A stretch of DNA of 64,000 nt from Planctomycetia bacterium (GCA_015709575.1 CP054190.1:2602616-2666615); one strand, 5' to 3'; shown: positions 53,746-63,350, numbered from the stretch's first letter. Made by a program: numbers and translations. Notes: generated by a model from the sequence alone, not told the origin.

Positions 53746-53939
53746 TCGAGCCAACCTGTCGAGTCAGTATCGGCCGGCGCGGCCAGGAACTTTCGTAACG
53801 CGGCCGGAATTCGCCGTCTTTCGTCCATGCGCCGCCGCGCCGCGTCCACGCGGAGCAGCGCTTCGTCCATGTAACAGGCAGCCCTGGCCACGCATCCGGA
53901 TGAATCCGGCACCAGTTGCGCCCCGACCCGCGCGGCCTC

Positions 53940-54015
53940 TGCGCCCCAACGGGGCGACGGGCTGCAGCCACGGGTGAAGCGGCGGCGCGACCCGTCGACG
54001 CGGAACCCGTGGAAA
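53940..54015. repeat. Palindromic, possibly REP-like element
   Basis: It contains CGCCCC-AAC-GGGGCG (53942-53956), a perfect 6-bp hairpin, then CCACGGGT (53968-53975) and ACCCGTGG (54005-54012), a perfect 8-bp inverted repeat with a 29-base loop. The pattern recalls short interspersed palindromes I have seen described in planctomycete-like genomes. Only one copy is in this window, so repetition is not shown here. Confidence 0.45.
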
Positions 54016-54057
54016 GCCTTCCGCGTTGGGTGCTTGCGTCCGGTCGGTTTCGCGCCC

Positions 54058-54129
54058 CGCGATGTCAATTGCGACGGCGCGTTCACGAACTTCGACATCG
54101 ATCCGTTTGTAGTACTGTTGGTGCAGTAG
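54058..54129 (+). pseudogene. Orphan dockerin-like C-terminal tail
   Basis: In one frame this reads RDVNCDGAFTNFDIDPFVV plus four residues and a TAG stop: a second-repeat calcium loop and the end of a dockerin-like domain. No body, signal peptide or start precedes it; the frame is closed by a TAA near 53878. A 30-base stretch (54083-54112) is identical to the tail of the gene at 31457-32209 (31477-31506, reverse strand). It is most simply the remnant of a lost secreted protein gene or a moved tail fragment. Confidence 0.6.
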
Positions 54130-54404
54130 GCAACGGTACAGGCGGCCCGGGGGCGATCGAAGGGGGTTCACGCTGACGGCCAAGCTGCTCAGTACGGTTG
54201 CGGCGTGGGGCTGATTCGGGCTTGCATGGAAGTCCGACGCACCGGCGCACACCGCAGGAACCGCCTTCGCCCGTGCATCGGTCCCCCAGTGGTTCCGACC
54301 AATCAATCGCCGCGCGACCAGTGAGTCTGCAGGAGTGTATTGATCGCGAATCGGTATGGATTCGATGATTCACGACGTCGGGCGATGATCCGCGCCAAAC
54401 GGCG

Positions 54405-55397
54405 CTAGGCCGGCGTCGGACGCAACATGCTCATCAGCCAGCCGCGCAGCGCGTGATCATCCCGAACGAGCCGCTTGAACAGGTCAATGCTCGCCTGCAC
54501 GGCGCCACGACCGATCTTCGCCGCACCGGCGTCGCGCTCCGCCCGCGCCAGCGTCATCGCCCCCCAGGCGATCGGCAGCCCGCAGAATGAGCGCAGCTCC
54601 CACGCCGCCGCCGGCAGCGCCAGCACGAATTCCGTCCCGCGCTTGAGGCTGGCGCGGGCCTCCTCCAGAACCAGCTTGTACAGCTCCCCGCTGGAGACGC
54701 GCCCGGACGCGATCGGCAGGTAACGCCGGCCGCCGTCGGCGTCGCGAAGCGAGTCCTTCAAAATGTTGACCAGTTGCAGCCCGATCCCCAGCTCCACCGC
54801 CACGCCGCGCAGCTTGCCAAGCGCGTCGGACCGCAGGTGATGCGCCATCATGTCGCACAACATCTCGCCCACCACGCCGGCCACATAATGGCAGTATTCG
54901 CGAAGCTCGGCCGCGTCGCGATTACCGGGATAGGCCAGCCCGCGCTCGCGGGAGCGATGCAGGATCGACGTCACGCCGTCCATCATCTGGACGGCGCACT
55001 TCGCAGCCGCCTCGCGATAAAACGGCTCCAGAAGCCCCAGGCGCTCGAGCAGACGCGGCAATTCCCGCATCAGCGCGTGCTCGGCGGTCAGGTCTCCGAG
55101 GTCGCGCTCGGCGACGTCTCGCAGCAGCGCGGCGGCGGTTCCCCGGTCCGGACCGCCGTCGGCCGACTCCGCCCTGGCGTTCAGCGGCGCAGCCCCCGGC
55201 AGGATCGCCCGCAGCGCGGCGAAGCACGCCAGCCGCTCATCGTCCGACAATTGCGGGGCGTCCTCAATCGTGTCCACCACCCGCATCAGCAGGTAGGCCA
55301 GCCCGACCGCCTCATCCAGCCCGCGCGGCAGCATGGGAATGAGCACGGCATAGGTGCGCGAGACCCCGCCCAGATGGTCGGTGACAAATCGATCCAT
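54405..55397 (-). CDS. Squalene/phytoene synthase family protein
   Basis: The trans-isoprenyl diphosphate synthase head-to-head family is indicated by the first Asp-rich motif LMRVVDTIEDAP and the second NILKDSLRDADGGRRYLP. Enzymes with this fold condense two farnesyl or geranylgeranyl diphosphates; squalene formation toward hopanoids or a presqualene step is possible. The ATG at 55397 gives 330 residues with an N-terminus DRFVTDHLGGVSRTYAV typical of the family. The -10 box TACAAT ends nine bases before the ATG, so the transcript may be leaderless. gatA lies upstream on the same strand. Confidence 0.85.
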   Translation of the reverse strand: MDRFVTDHLGGVSRTYAVLIPMLPRGLDEAVGLAYLLMRVVDTIEDAPQLSDDERLACFAALRAILPGAAPLNARAESADGGPDRGTAAALLRDVAERDLGDLTAEHALMRELPRLLERLGLLEPFYREAAAKCAVQMMDGVTSILHRSRERGLAYPGNRDAAELREYCHYVAGVVGEMLCDMMAHHLRSDALGKLRGVAVELGIGLQLVNILKDSLRDADGGRRYLPIASGRVSSGELYKLVLEEARASLKRGTEFVLALPAAAWELRSFCGLPIAWGAMTLARAERDAGAAKIGRGAVQASIDLFKRLVRDDHALRGWLMSMLRPTPA

Positions 55398-55406
55398 AGG
55401 GGGCGC

Positions 55407-55412
55407 ATTGTA
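55407..55412 (-). promoter_or_regulatory. -10 box of the squalene/phytoene synthase-like gene, leaderless arrangement
   Basis: TACAAT on the minus strand, separated by exactly nine bases from the ATG at 55397, the same geometry as for surE and the gene at 57218. Confidence 0.45.
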
Positions 55413-55542
55413 GCCGCCGCCTTCGAATGCGACAGCCTTCCAACGGCCTGCAACCGCCCCATGCCCGAGCGTTGCAGCGAACGTACATGAGCATCTCGCA
55501 AAGACCGGCGATAGGCGCCGCATCGGTCTGCCGCCAGTTTGC

Positions 55543-57021
55543 TCACAACGTCGGCGCGAGCATCCGCTCAAAACCTCGCGCCGCCTGCAACAACAGCGAT
55601 TCCCCCATCGCCGGACCGATCAACTGCAAGCCGATCGGCAGCCCCGCCTCATCCACCCCGCACGGAATCGATATCGCCGGAAGCCCGGCCAAGTTCACGG
55701 CGATCGTGTAGACGTCGGCCAGATACATCGAAAGCGGGTCGCTGAGCTTTTCCCCCAGGCGAAACGCGGTCGTCGGCGTCGTCGGCGAGATCAATACATC
55801 CGCCTCTCGCAACGCCGTGGTGAAATCGTCGCGCAGCAGCCGCCGGACGCGCAGGGCCTTGGCATAGTAGGCGTCGTAATAGCCGGCGCTCAGGGCAAAC
55901 GTGCCCAGCATGATCCGCCGTTGCACCTCTGAACCGAAACCCGCTCCGCGCGATTCACAGTACAGCGCCTCGATCCCGCCTGCCGCGCCTCGACGCGCCC
56001 CGTAATGCACGCCGTCGTAGCGGGCCAGATTGCTCGACGCCTCGGCCGTCGCAATCACGTAGTACGCCGCGACGCTGTGCCGCGCCCGCGGCAGCGATAC
56101 ATCCACCACCCGCGCCCCGGCGCGGCGCGCCTTCGCGATCGCCGCATCCACCGACCGTCGCACCACCTCGCTCAAGCCGTCGCCGAAATACTCGCGCGGC
56201 ACGCCGACGCGCAGCCCCTCCATCCGCCGCGCAACCAGATCGTCCTCGAGCGCCGCCGAAAACGCTTCCGGACGATGATGCGAGCAGGTCGCGTCTCTCG
56301 GATCCGGCCCGGCGATCACCTCCAGCACCCGTGCTGCGTCGGGCACATTCGTGGCCAGAATGCCGACCTGGTCGAGACTCGATCCGTACGCAATCAGTCC
56401 ATAGCGCGAAACGCGCCCGTATGTCGGTTTCAGGCCCACACAGCCGCAAAATGCCGCCGGCTGGCGCACGCTGCCGCCGGTGTCCGAGCCCAGCGCCGCC
56501 GCAGCCATCCCTGACGCGACCGCCGCCGCTGACCCGCCCGACGAGCCGCCCGGCACGCGGCCGGCGTCGAGCGGGTGGTGCGTCGGAAAGAAGCCGCTGT
56601 TCTCCGTCGATGAACCCATCGCGAATTCATCGAGATTGGTCTTGCCGACGATCACGGCCCCGGCCGCTTCCAGCCGCACGACAACGGTCGCGTCATAGGG
56701 CGGCACGAAGCCATCCAGCGCCCGCGACGCAGCGGTCGTCGGAGCGAAGCGCGTGCAAAGATTGTCCTTGATCGCGATCGGAACGCCGGCCAGCGGCCCG
56801 GCGGCGCGCCCCGCATCGAGAGCGGCATCGACCTGCGCTGCGCGTGCGAGCGCGTGGGCTTCGGAGACGTGTAGAAACGCTCTTACGCCGGGGTCGCGCT
56901 GCTCGATCCGCCCGAGCGCCGCCCGGCAAACATCGGCGGCGCGCAGCTGTCGCGACGCCACCGCACGGGCGATTTCGGTCACGCGGGCTGAGGGGGCTTG
57001 CACATCCACGGGAATGATCAC
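55543..57021 (-). CDS. gatA: Glutamyl-/aspartyl-tRNA(Gln/Asn) amidotransferase subunit A
   Basis: GatA supplies ammonia by hydrolysing glutamine for tRNA-dependent amidation. The amidase signature GGSSGGSAAAVASG holds the cis-Ser (Ser160), with Lys85 in AIKDN and the nucleophile Ser184 in DTGGSVRQP, counted from the GTG at 57021. Lengths from GTG at 57021 (492 residues), 57009 or 57003 are all possible; the upstream ATG at 57141 is not supported by family length. gatB and gatC are not adjacent. The downstream synthase gene lies 145 bases away. Confidence 0.92.
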   Translation of the reverse strand: MIIPVDVQAPSARVTEIARAVASRQLRAADVCRAALGRIEQRDPGVRAFLHVSEAHALARAAQVDAALDAGRAAGPLAGVPIAIKDNLCTRFAPTTAASRALDGFVPPYDATVVVRLEAAGAVIVGKTNLDEFAMGSSTENSGFFPTHHPLDAGRVPGGSSGGSAAAVASGMAAAALGSDTGGSVRQPAAFCGCVGLKPTYGRVSRYGLIAYGSSLDQVGILATNVPDAARVLEVIAGPDPRDATCSHHRPEAFSAALEDDLVARRMEGLRVGVPREYFGDGLSEVVRRSVDAAIAKARRAGARVVDVSLPRARHSVAAYYVIATAEASSNLARYDGVHYGARRGAAGGIEALYCESRGAGFGSEVQRRIMLGTFALSAGYYDAYYAKALRVRRLLRDDFTTALREADVLISPTTPTTAFRLGEKLSDPLSMYLADVYTIAVNLAGLPAISIPCGVDEAGLPIGLQLIGPAMGESLLLQAARGFERMLAPTL

Positions 57022-57202
57022 GACCCTGCGGCAACTCGCGTTCCGTTCCGAGGTGCCCGGGACCACCACGGCCACGGACACCATTCGGACGATCGACCGC
57101 CGCGTTAGCCTAGCAGCGCGCCGCGCCCACTGGCAACGCACGTACGGCGGAGTGTCGGATCGCCCTCTCCATCCAGGACGAACGTCGGCTGCATCGCCGC
57201 CC

Positions 57203-57208
57203 TACAAT
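57203..57208 (+). promoter_or_regulatory. -10 box of the gene at 57218, leaderless arrangement
   Basis: TACAAT followed by nine bases and the ATG at 57218, with no ribosome-binding site in between. The -35 region is weak. Confidence 0.45.
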
Positions 57209-57217
57209 CCCGCCGGC

Positions 57218-58189
57218 ATGAACATCCTTCTCCTCGGTGGCACGCAGTTCATCGGCCGTCACGTCGCCGTCACCCTGCTCGCGCTCGGCCACGCGCTCAC
57301 GGTGTTCAATCGCGGGCAGACGCCCGACGACCTGCCGCCGAGCGTCGAGCGGCTTCGCGGAGATCGCGATGCCGGCTCCGCCGGTCTCTCAGCACTCAAC
57401 GACAGACGCTGGGACGCCTGCCTCGATTTCAGCGGCTTCACACCGGCACAAGTTCGGCCGAGCGCAGCAGCACTCCGCGGCCGGATCGGTCAGTACGTAT
57501 TTGTCAGCGCCGTAAGCGTCTACGGCGATCCGCACCTTCGTCCGGTGTGCGAGTCGCATCCGCGCGTTCCGGCCGCCTCGGAGCACCTCACCGAAATTGA
57601 CGCGGCGACGTACGGCCCGCTCAAAGTCGCGTGCGAGGACATTGTGCTGGCCGAGTTCGGCGACCGCGCTACGATCCTGCGGCCGCAGATCGTGGCCGGG
57701 CCGCGCGACCCGTTTGACCGACTGTCGTACTGGGTACGTCGCGCGACGCAGCCCGGCCCGACGCTCGCGCCAGGCGACGGCAGCGACCACGTGCAGGTCA
57801 TCGACGTCCGCGACGTCGCGCAGTTCGTCGCCCTCGTGCTGCAGCGCGGGATCGCCGGTGCGTTCAATCTCGCCGGACCGCGGCTGACGTGGACGCGGTT
57901 CGTCGAGCTGCTCTCCGTGGAGCAGCCGAGCTGGGTTTCATCCGACGCGCTGCGGCACTCCGGATTGAGCGAGCGTGAGCTGCCGCTCTATCGCCCGGAG
58001 CGCGGACCGCGAAGCGGCCTGATGGATGTCAGCAGCGCCGCTGCGCAGGCCGTCGGCCTTCGCCTCACGCCGCCGGAGGAAACGATCCGCTCGGTGCGTG
58101 CGTGGCTACCGCATTGCCCGCTGAAGCCGGCACTGGCCCGGCAGATGGAAACGCGGATCCTGGCGGATTGGAGACGTCGCCGCATCTAA
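57218..58189 (+). CDS. NAD-dependent epimerase/dehydratase (SDR)
   Basis: The Rossmann motif LGGTQFIGRH lies at residues 6-15 and the active-site region has SAVSVYGD and TYGPLKVACE, where Tyr and Lys form YGPLK in place of the usual YxxxK. The pattern GGTxFIG with DFSGFTPAQV fits the atypical SDR group that includes NAD-dependent epimerases acting on nucleotide sugars or on RNA-binding relatives (CSP41-like). The ATG at 57218 is fixed by conservation. It precedes uvrB by 93 bases. The substrate is unknown. Confidence 0.82.
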   Translation: MNILLLGGTQFIGRHVAVTLLALGHALTVFNRGQTPDDLPPSVERLRGDRDAGSAGLSALNDRRWDACLDFSGFTPAQVRPSAAALRGRIGQYVFVSAVSVYGDPHLRPVCESHPRVPAASEHLTEIDAATYGPLKVACEDIVLAEFGDRATILRPQIVAGPRDPFDRLSYWVRRATQPGPTLAPGDGSDHVQVIDVRDVAQFVALVLQRGIAGAFNLAGPRLTWTRFVELLSVEQPSWVSSDALRHSGLSERELPLYRPERGPRSGLMDVSSAAAQAVGLRLTPPEETIRSVRAWLPHCPLKPALARQMETRILADWRRRRI

Positions 58190-58244
58190 TGGCCCGATCC
58201 CGCCGCGCCCGATCCGTCGGCTCCGACCGCCGCAACTCCGCCGG

Positions 58245-58250
58245 TATACT
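58245..58250 (+). promoter_or_regulatory. Candidate -10 box of uvrB
   Basis: TATACT 32 bases before the uvrB ATG, with a GGCGGAGA ribosome-binding site in between. No convincing -35 is seen. Confidence 0.3.
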
Positions 58251-58282
58251 GGCCCGGTTCGCGACACAGCGGCGGAGATTCG

Positions 58283-60343
58283 ATGAGCGCCTACGAAATC
58301 GTCAGCCCGCACGCCCCCTCCGGAGATCAGCCCGTCGCGATCGACCGATTGGTCGAGGGCTTCGCCAGAGGCGAGCGATTCCAGACGCTGATGGGCGTGA
58401 CCGGTTCGGGCAAGACGTTCACGATGGCGCACGTCATCGCCCGGCTGCAACGCCCGGCGCTGGTCATCTCTCACAACAAGACGCTCGCCGCCCAGCTCTT
58501 CGAGGAATTCCGCGAGCTGTTTCCCCGCAACGCCGTTTCCTACTTCGTCAGCTATTACGACTACTACCAGCCCGAGGCCTACATCCCGCAGCGCGATATC
58601 TATATCGAGAAGGACTCCTCCCGCAACGACGATCTCGACCGGCTGCGCCTGGCCGCCACCAGCAACGTCGTCAGCCGCCGCGACGCGATCGTCGTCGCCA
58701 GCGTTTCGTGCATCTTCGGCCTCGGCTCGCCGGATGAGTACAAGGCCAGCGTCCTGCTGGTGCGCGTCGGTGAGCGCTGTGAGCGCGACGAGCTGCTCCG
58801 CAGCTTCGTCAACCTGCAGTACACCCGCAGCGACATCGAACTGAAGCGGGCCGGGTTCCGCGCCCGCGGCGACGTGATCGAGATCCAGCCCGCCTACGAG
58901 GAATTCGCCATCCGCATCGAGCTGTTCGGCGACATCGTGGAGCGAATTCAGTACATCCACCCGCTTTCCGGCGCGGTGCTCGACACGCGCGAGGACGCCT
59001 TCATCTATCCCGCGGTGCACTATGTGCTGCCGCAGGAGCGCATCGCCGCCGCCGCCGAATCCATCCAGGCGGAGCTGGACGAGCGCGTCATGCAGCTTCG
59101 CCACGAGGGCAAGCTGCTCGAGGCGCAGCGCCTGCTGGCGCGCACGAAGTATGACATCGAAATGCTGCTCGAAGTCGGCTATTGCAACGGCATCGAAAAC
59201 TACTCGCGCCACCTGGTCGGCAGCGCCCCCGGCGCAAAGCCCTACACGCTGGTTGATTACTTCCCCGACGATTTCCTGCTCATCATCGACGAATCGCACG
59301 CCACCATTCCGCAGATCGGCGCCATGTACGCCGGCGATCAATCCCGCAAGCGCGTGCTGGTCGAGCATGGCTTCCGGCTGCCGAGCTGCCTCGACAACCG
59401 CCCGATGAAGTTCGACGAGTTCGAGGCGATGTGGAAGCAGGTGCTGTTCGTTTCGGCCACGCCCGGCCCGTTCGAACTGCAAAGAAGCGCCGGGACCGTC
59501 GTCGAGCAGGTCATCCGCCCCACCGGGCTGGTTGATCCGCGGATCGAGGTACAGCCCGCCCGCGGGCAGGTGCCCGACCTGCTGGAGCGCATCCGGCAGC
59601 GCGCCGCCGCCGGGGAACGCGTGCTCGTGACCACGCTCACCAAGCGCCTCGCCGAGGATCTCTCGCGCTACATCCAGGAAGCCGGGCTGCGCGGCCGCTA
59701 CCTGCACAGCGAAGTTCACACGCTGGAGCGCGTTGAAATCCTGCGAGAGCTGCGGCAGGGCAAGTTCGACGTGCTGGTCGGCGTCAACCTGCTCCGCGAA
59801 GGGCTGGACCTGCCCGAGGTGTCGCTCGTCGCCATTCTTGATGCCGACAAGGAGGGCTTCCTCCGCAGCGAGACCTCGCTGATCCAGATGATCGGTCGCT
59901 GCGCACGAAACGTAAATGCGCTGGTCGTGCTCTATGCGGACAAGGTCACGAATGCCATGAAACGCGCCATCGACGAAACGGATCGGCGCCGCAGGATTCA
60001 GACCCAATACAACGAAGAACACGGCATCGAGCCGGACACGGTCCGCAAGGCCATCCGGGATAACCTGCTCGGCGAGGTCGCAGCCGCCAATCGTGTCCGC
60101 GAGGTGATTCACGCCGACGCCGGCGACTACGATCGCGACGAGCTGATTCGCGAACTGGAGCGCGAGATGCTCGAAGCCGCTGAAGCGCTTGATTTCGAAA
60201 AGGCGGCAGCCCTGCGCGATCACATTTCCGAGCTTCGCAAGTCGCCTGAAGCGCGGATCGGCGCAGCCCGCGCCCGCCCCGCCTCCCACCCCGACGCGGA
60301 CGGTCCGCCCGCGCCGCGCCGAAAGAGCGCCCGTCGCCGCTGA
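58283..60343 (+). CDS. uvrB: UvrABC excinuclease subunit B
   Basis: UvrB is the damage-verifying helicase-like subunit of nucleotide excision repair. Walker [10 protein letters not shown] is near residue 36, the DNA-clamping beta-hairpin [12 protein letters not shown] near 92-103, and motifs [23 protein letters not shown] and [20 protein letters not shown] follow. The C-terminal UVR motif ([14 protein letters not shown]) that binds UvrC is present at about 635-650. The tail after it is Ala/Arg/Pro-rich. Length 686 is standard. The ATG has GGCGGAGA upstream. Confidence 0.96.
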   Translation: MSAYEIVSPHAPSGDQPVAIDRLVEGFARGERFQTLMGVTGSGKTFTMAHVIARLQRPALVISHNKTLAAQLFEEFRELFPRNAVSYFVSYYDYYQPEAYIPQRDIYIEKDSSRNDDLDRLRLAATSNVVSRRDAIVVASVSCIFGLGSPDEYKASVLLVRVGERCERDELLRSFVNLQYTRSDIELKRAGFRARGDVIEIQPAYEEFAIRIELFGDIVERIQYIHPLSGAVLDTREDAFIYPAVHYVLPQERIAAAAESIQAELDERVMQLRHEGKLLEAQRLLARTKYDIEMLLEVGYCNGIENYSRHLVGSAPGAKPYTLVDYFPDDFLLIIDESHATIPQIGAMYAGDQSRKRVLVEHGFRLPSCLDNRPMKFDEFEAMWKQVLFVSATPGPFELQRSAGTVVEQVIRPTGLVDPRIEVQPARGQVPDLLERIRQRAAAGERVLVTTLTKRLAEDLSRYIQEAGLRGRYLHSEVHTLERVEILRELRQGKFDVLVGVNLLREGLDLPEVSLVAILDADKEGFLRSETSLIQMIGRCARNVNALVVLYADKVTNAMKRAIDETDRRRRIQTQYNEEHGIEPDTVRKAIRDNLLGEVAAANRVREVIHADAGDYDRDELIRELEREMLEAAEALDFEKAAALRDHISELRKSPEARIGAARARPASHPDADGPPAPRRKSARRR

Positions 60344-60518
60344 TATCCGGCCCGCGGACATCCGGCCTCCGGGTGCAGGCCGCCCCGTTTTGCGGTACAG
60401 TTTGCGCGTTCGGCGCACGTTCCCGACTGTCTGATCTTGTCGATTCGAGTCAATCGCCGAACACAATCGCGGCGCAAGCGCGCGATCGTCGATAACATCG
60501 TTCGATTCGATCTGGTTC

Positions 60519-60545
60519 GGCCCGCCGCCGGGGTTGAGGCGGGCC
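60519..60545 (+). other. 8-bp hairpin in the leader of the gene at 60575
   Basis: GGCCCGCC at 60519-60526 pairs with GGCGGGCC at 60538-60545 across an 11-base loop, 30 bases before the ATG. It could be a leader structure; without a T-run it is unlikely to be a terminator. Confidence 0.3.
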
Positions 60546-60574
60546 ACGATTCAACGCCCAAGAGGAGTCTCTGA

Positions 60575-62473
60575 ATGCAGCCGTTCCTTCGCCTGAAGCG
60601 CGCCCTGTGCATCGCGCTGGTCGCCTGTTCCCTCCCCCTCGCCACCGCCCCGGCCGCGGGGGTGGACGACTTCACGCTGGCCCGGGCCGTGCCGTCGGAC
60701 GCAACGATGGTCGCCGCGCAGCGCGATCACGCCGGCCTCAAGTTCATCAATGAGCAATACGAGCGCATCTGGGACGCCATCCAGAAAGCCAACTTTGACC
60801 GCGACGTCCGCCGCTGGCTGCGCACCACCGTCGAGGACTCCGGCGGCGACGTGGCCGCCTTCGACGCACACTGGCAACAGGTAAGCGATCTCCTCACGAC
60901 CGTGGACTGGTCCTCCCTGTGCGGCCGCGAAATGGCGTTCGGCATGCGGCTGCCGGTCGTCAGCGGCGCTGAGCAGCTCCCCTTCCCCGAATTCGTGATC
61001 CTCATGTTGCCGGCGGAGGGCAAGAGCGCGGCCGCATTCGAAGGCCTGGCAGGCATGCTCAAGGCGCTTCGCAAGGTCGCCGAAGACGACCTGACCCTCA
61101 CCGAGGACACACAGGGCGACCTCACCGTGCATCGCCTGGCCTTCCCGCCGCCGATGCCGTTTTCGCTGACGCTGGCCCGCCACCGCGACACGCTGATCAT
61201 CGGGATCGGCGGTGGCTGGATCGAGCAGACGCTGGCGCTGGTCGCCAAGCCGGGTGACTCTGTCGTCGCATCGGATCGATTCAAGGCGGCGATGAAGCGC
61301 CTTCCCGCTCCGGCCGACGGCTTTTTCTACATGGACGTCGTCCGTGCGATGGAATCGGCCAAGTCTTCCGCGCGCCTGATCGACGCGATCAACCCCGACT
61401 CCACCGAAAAGCCCGGTGAGGCGCTGGCCAAGCTGGTGGACATGTTCGACATGTTTGACACCATCGCTTCGGTGAGCGCCACCGACGGGATGAAGTCCGT
61501 CACGGATGAGTTGACCGTATTCCGAAGCGACGCCGCGTCGCACGCCTTCTACCCCATCATGTACGCTCAGCCGGCGCTGAACGACCCGCTCAAGTACGTG
61601 CCCAAGGCCGCCCGCAACGTCTCCGCCGGCAGCGGCATGGACTTCGGCAAGCTGTACGACACGATGGTGACGTTCGCCAAGGCGCTCCCGAACGGCGAGG
61701 ACGTGGACGGCACGCTCGAAACGGCGGAGGCCATGCTGGGCTTCAACATTCGCAACGACCTCTTCGGCTGGATGCAGGGGGCGTACTGCACCTTCACCGT
61801 CCCTGGACCGCAGGCCTTCAGCCCGTCAGACACGATCGTGATGGTGCGCGTCAGCGATGAGGAGAAGGCCCGGACCATGCTGACGCGCCTATTTGATGCC
61901 ATCGGGCCGCTGCTCGAGCAACAGAACGGCGCGGTCGAGGAGGTCGAGATCGAGGGCGCCACCGGATTCCGCTGCGTCATCCACCCGATGCTTGGCATGA
62001 TGGGCGGACTCACGCGCCCGACACTGGGCGTCAAGGACGGCTACCTGTTCTTTGGCTCCAGCCCGCGCGGTCTCAAAACCTGCTTCGCCGTCGCCGCCGG
62101 CACCGAAGAGAGCTTTGCCAAGAACGAGCGCTATATCGCCGAAGGTCTGCCGATCACCAAGCCGGTGCACTACTTCGATTTCGCCGATCTCACCACCTGG
62201 GGCAAGGACACCGGCCAGATCCTCCGCATGATCCCCGCCATGATGAACCTGATGGGCGGCGGCGGCGGTGCGATTCCGCGGCCGGTGCTGAGCATGATGA
62301 CCAAGACCGCCGGCATCGTGGACAAGATGGACTACTACTCCTCCTCGTGCAGCATGGGCTGGATGGACGGTCAGACCTACGTCTCCAAGTCCGTGACGAC
62401 CTACCAGAAGGCCGCAGCCAAGCCTGCCGCGGATAAGCCCGAGGAGCCGTCCAAGACTGAATCGGAGAACTAG
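60575..62473 (+). CDS. Large secreted protein, DUF3352-like
   Basis: The ATG follows AGAGGAG at good spacing. A signal peptide covers about the first 28 residues (cleavage near APAAG). The body shows long alternations of hydrophobic and polar strand segments typical of a DUF3352-like planctomycete protein (for example LARHRDTLIIGIGGGWIEQ and FGWMQGAYCTFTVPGPQAF). The C-terminus is Lys/Ala/Pro/Glu-rich and low in complexity. No catalytic motif is seen. A strong terminator follows. Confidence 0.72.
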   Translation: MQPFLRLKRALCIALVACSLPLATAPAAGVDDFTLARAVPSDATMVAAQRDHAGLKFINEQYERIWDAIQKANFDRDVRRWLRTTVEDSGGDVAAFDAHWQQVSDLLTTVDWSSLCGREMAFGMRLPVVSGAEQLPFPEFVILMLPAEGKSAAAFEGLAGMLKALRKVAEDDLTLTEDTQGDLTVHRLAFPPPMPFSLTLARHRDTLIIGIGGGWIEQTLALVAKPGDSVVASDRFKAAMKRLPAPADGFFYMDVVRAMESAKSSARLIDAINPDSTEKPGEALAKLVDMFDMFDTIASVSATDGMKSVTDELTVFRSDAASHAFYPIMYAQPALNDPLKYVPKAARNVSAGSGMDFGKLYDTMVTFAKALPNGEDVDGTLETAEAMLGFNIRNDLFGWMQGAYCTFTVPGPQAFSPSDTIVMVRVSDEEKARTMLTRLFDAIGPLLEQQNGAVEEVEIEGATGFRCVIHPMLGMMGGLTRPTLGVKDGYLFFGSSPRGLKTCFAVAAGTEESFAKNERYIAEGLPITKPVHYFDFADLTTWGKDTGQILRMIPAMMNLMGGGGGAIPRPVLSMMTKTAGIVDKMDYYSSSCSMGWMDGQTYVSKSVTTYQKAAAKPAADKPEEPSKTESEN

Positions 62474-62524
62474 GGCTCGCAGCGACTCGGGCGAGTGACC
62501 GCCCTGGTTCGTACGCGCAAACAA

Positions 62525-62565
62525 GCGGCGATTGGCGCAAACCTGCGCCAATCGCCGCTCTTTCA
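62525..62565 (+). terminator. Strong Rho-independent terminator
   Basis: A perfect 15-bp stem (62525-62539 with 62544-62558) and a four-base loop is followed by TCTTTCATT. It ends the large secreted protein gene; the next gene converges on it from the other strand. Confidence 0.8.
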
Positions 62566-62596
62566 TTCGTTCAGGCAACAATCGCGATCGATCCGA

Positions 62597-63157
62597 CTAC
62601 CAACCGTCGTCCGCGTCGTCTCCCGTCGGCCCAGTGCGTTTCTTGGCTGGCTGCGTGGCGGCCCGCGCTTGTTCTTCGCACAGCCTGCAGCGCAGTACAC
62701 CACCGGTGCTCGCAAAAAACCGCCGACAGCCGTCACAGCGCGTCGCCCGCACGGCCGTGGGCTTGCCGCACTTCTCGCAACTCAGCGCGCCGGGCTTCCA
62801 GTCCATTGGAACCTGGGCCGTAAATACGGCTTCGCAACTCGCGTGTGAGCAGGCTGCGTGAATCGTCGCCGCCGACGTGCGCGCGTCGGCCGAACCAGTC
62901 GCACCGCCGCCGCCCCAGCGTGGAATCAGGCTCCGCCCTGCCAGCAACACGACTGCCCCGATGAGAATCCAAAGAGCGATCCGCACCCCCGGAATGGACA
63001 ACCACCCCCCATGCACGTCGCGCGCGTGGGTCGCATCAACTCGCACCCGCGCCAGCGCGACGCGGGCATGCCCTCGAACGGATTCCAGCACGCCGTCGGA
63101 CGGTTCTTGCGAATCCGTTCGCGATGAATTTGGCCCCACAGGGCCGGGGTCGGTCAT
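62597..63157 (-). CDS. Membrane-anchored zinc-ribbon protein
   Basis: An acidic N-terminal 50 residues precede one membrane helix (about 58-78; GVRIALWILIGAVVLLAG). The C-terminal region contains four Cys pairs: CSHASC, CEKC, CDGC and CRLC, which can bind two zinc ions. The last 25 residues are Thr/Lys/Asp-rich. This looks like a zinc-ribbon domain facing the cytoplasm or periplasm from a single-pass anchor; planctomycetes have many such proteins of unknown function. ATG at 63157. Confidence 0.7.
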   Translation of the reverse strand: MTDPGPVGPNSSRTDSQEPSDGVLESVRGHARVALARVRVDATHARDVHGGWLSIPGVRIALWILIGAVVLLAGRSLIPRWGGGGATGSADARTSAATIHAACSHASCEAVFTAQVPMDWKPGALSCEKCGKPTAVRATRCDGCRRFFASTGGVLRCRLCEEQARAATQPAKKRTGPTGDDADDGW

Positions 63158-63322
63158 GGTGCGCGACCTCCGTGCACTGCGCGGATTATACGAGCGTTCC
63201 GACCGCCGCCCGGCGAGCTATCCCCTCCAACTCGATCCCCTGTCGAGCGATCCCGGTGGATCGCCACAAAAGTCTGATAACACTGATATCCGAGAACTTA
63301 CGAAATTGGCCGGAAAATGGTA

Positions 63323-63350
63323 TTGCAACTTAAGATCACTATGATATCAT
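63323..63350 (+). promoter_or_regulatory. Candidate promoter in an AT-rich patch before the SPFH gene
   Basis: The roughly 80 bases before 63360 are much poorer in G+C than the rest of the window. TTGCAA (63323-63328) and TATCAT (63345-63350) match the consensus in four and five positions with a 16-base spacer. The -10 lies in the palindrome ATGATATCAT (63341-63350). The leader to the ATG at 63412 would be about 55 bases. Confidence 0.4.

Larger units (their letters stand above)
53746..54404. other. 659-base region without an intact gene
   Basis: No intact gene is supported. The stretch holds a palindromic element (53940-54015), a detached dockerin-like tail (54058-54129) and about 275 bases after it with no feature I can name. 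Confidence 0.6.

Noticed and set aside
53352..54098. Minus-strand frame covering the end of sucD and the palindromic element
   Set aside because: It overlaps sucD in antisense and is made of the complement of the dockerin tail and the palindrome; no independent evidence.
58106..60547. 813-codon open frame opposite uvrB
   Set aside because: The uvrB frame is certain; the antisense product has biased composition (Val, Ala, Asp, Gln) and no known domain.
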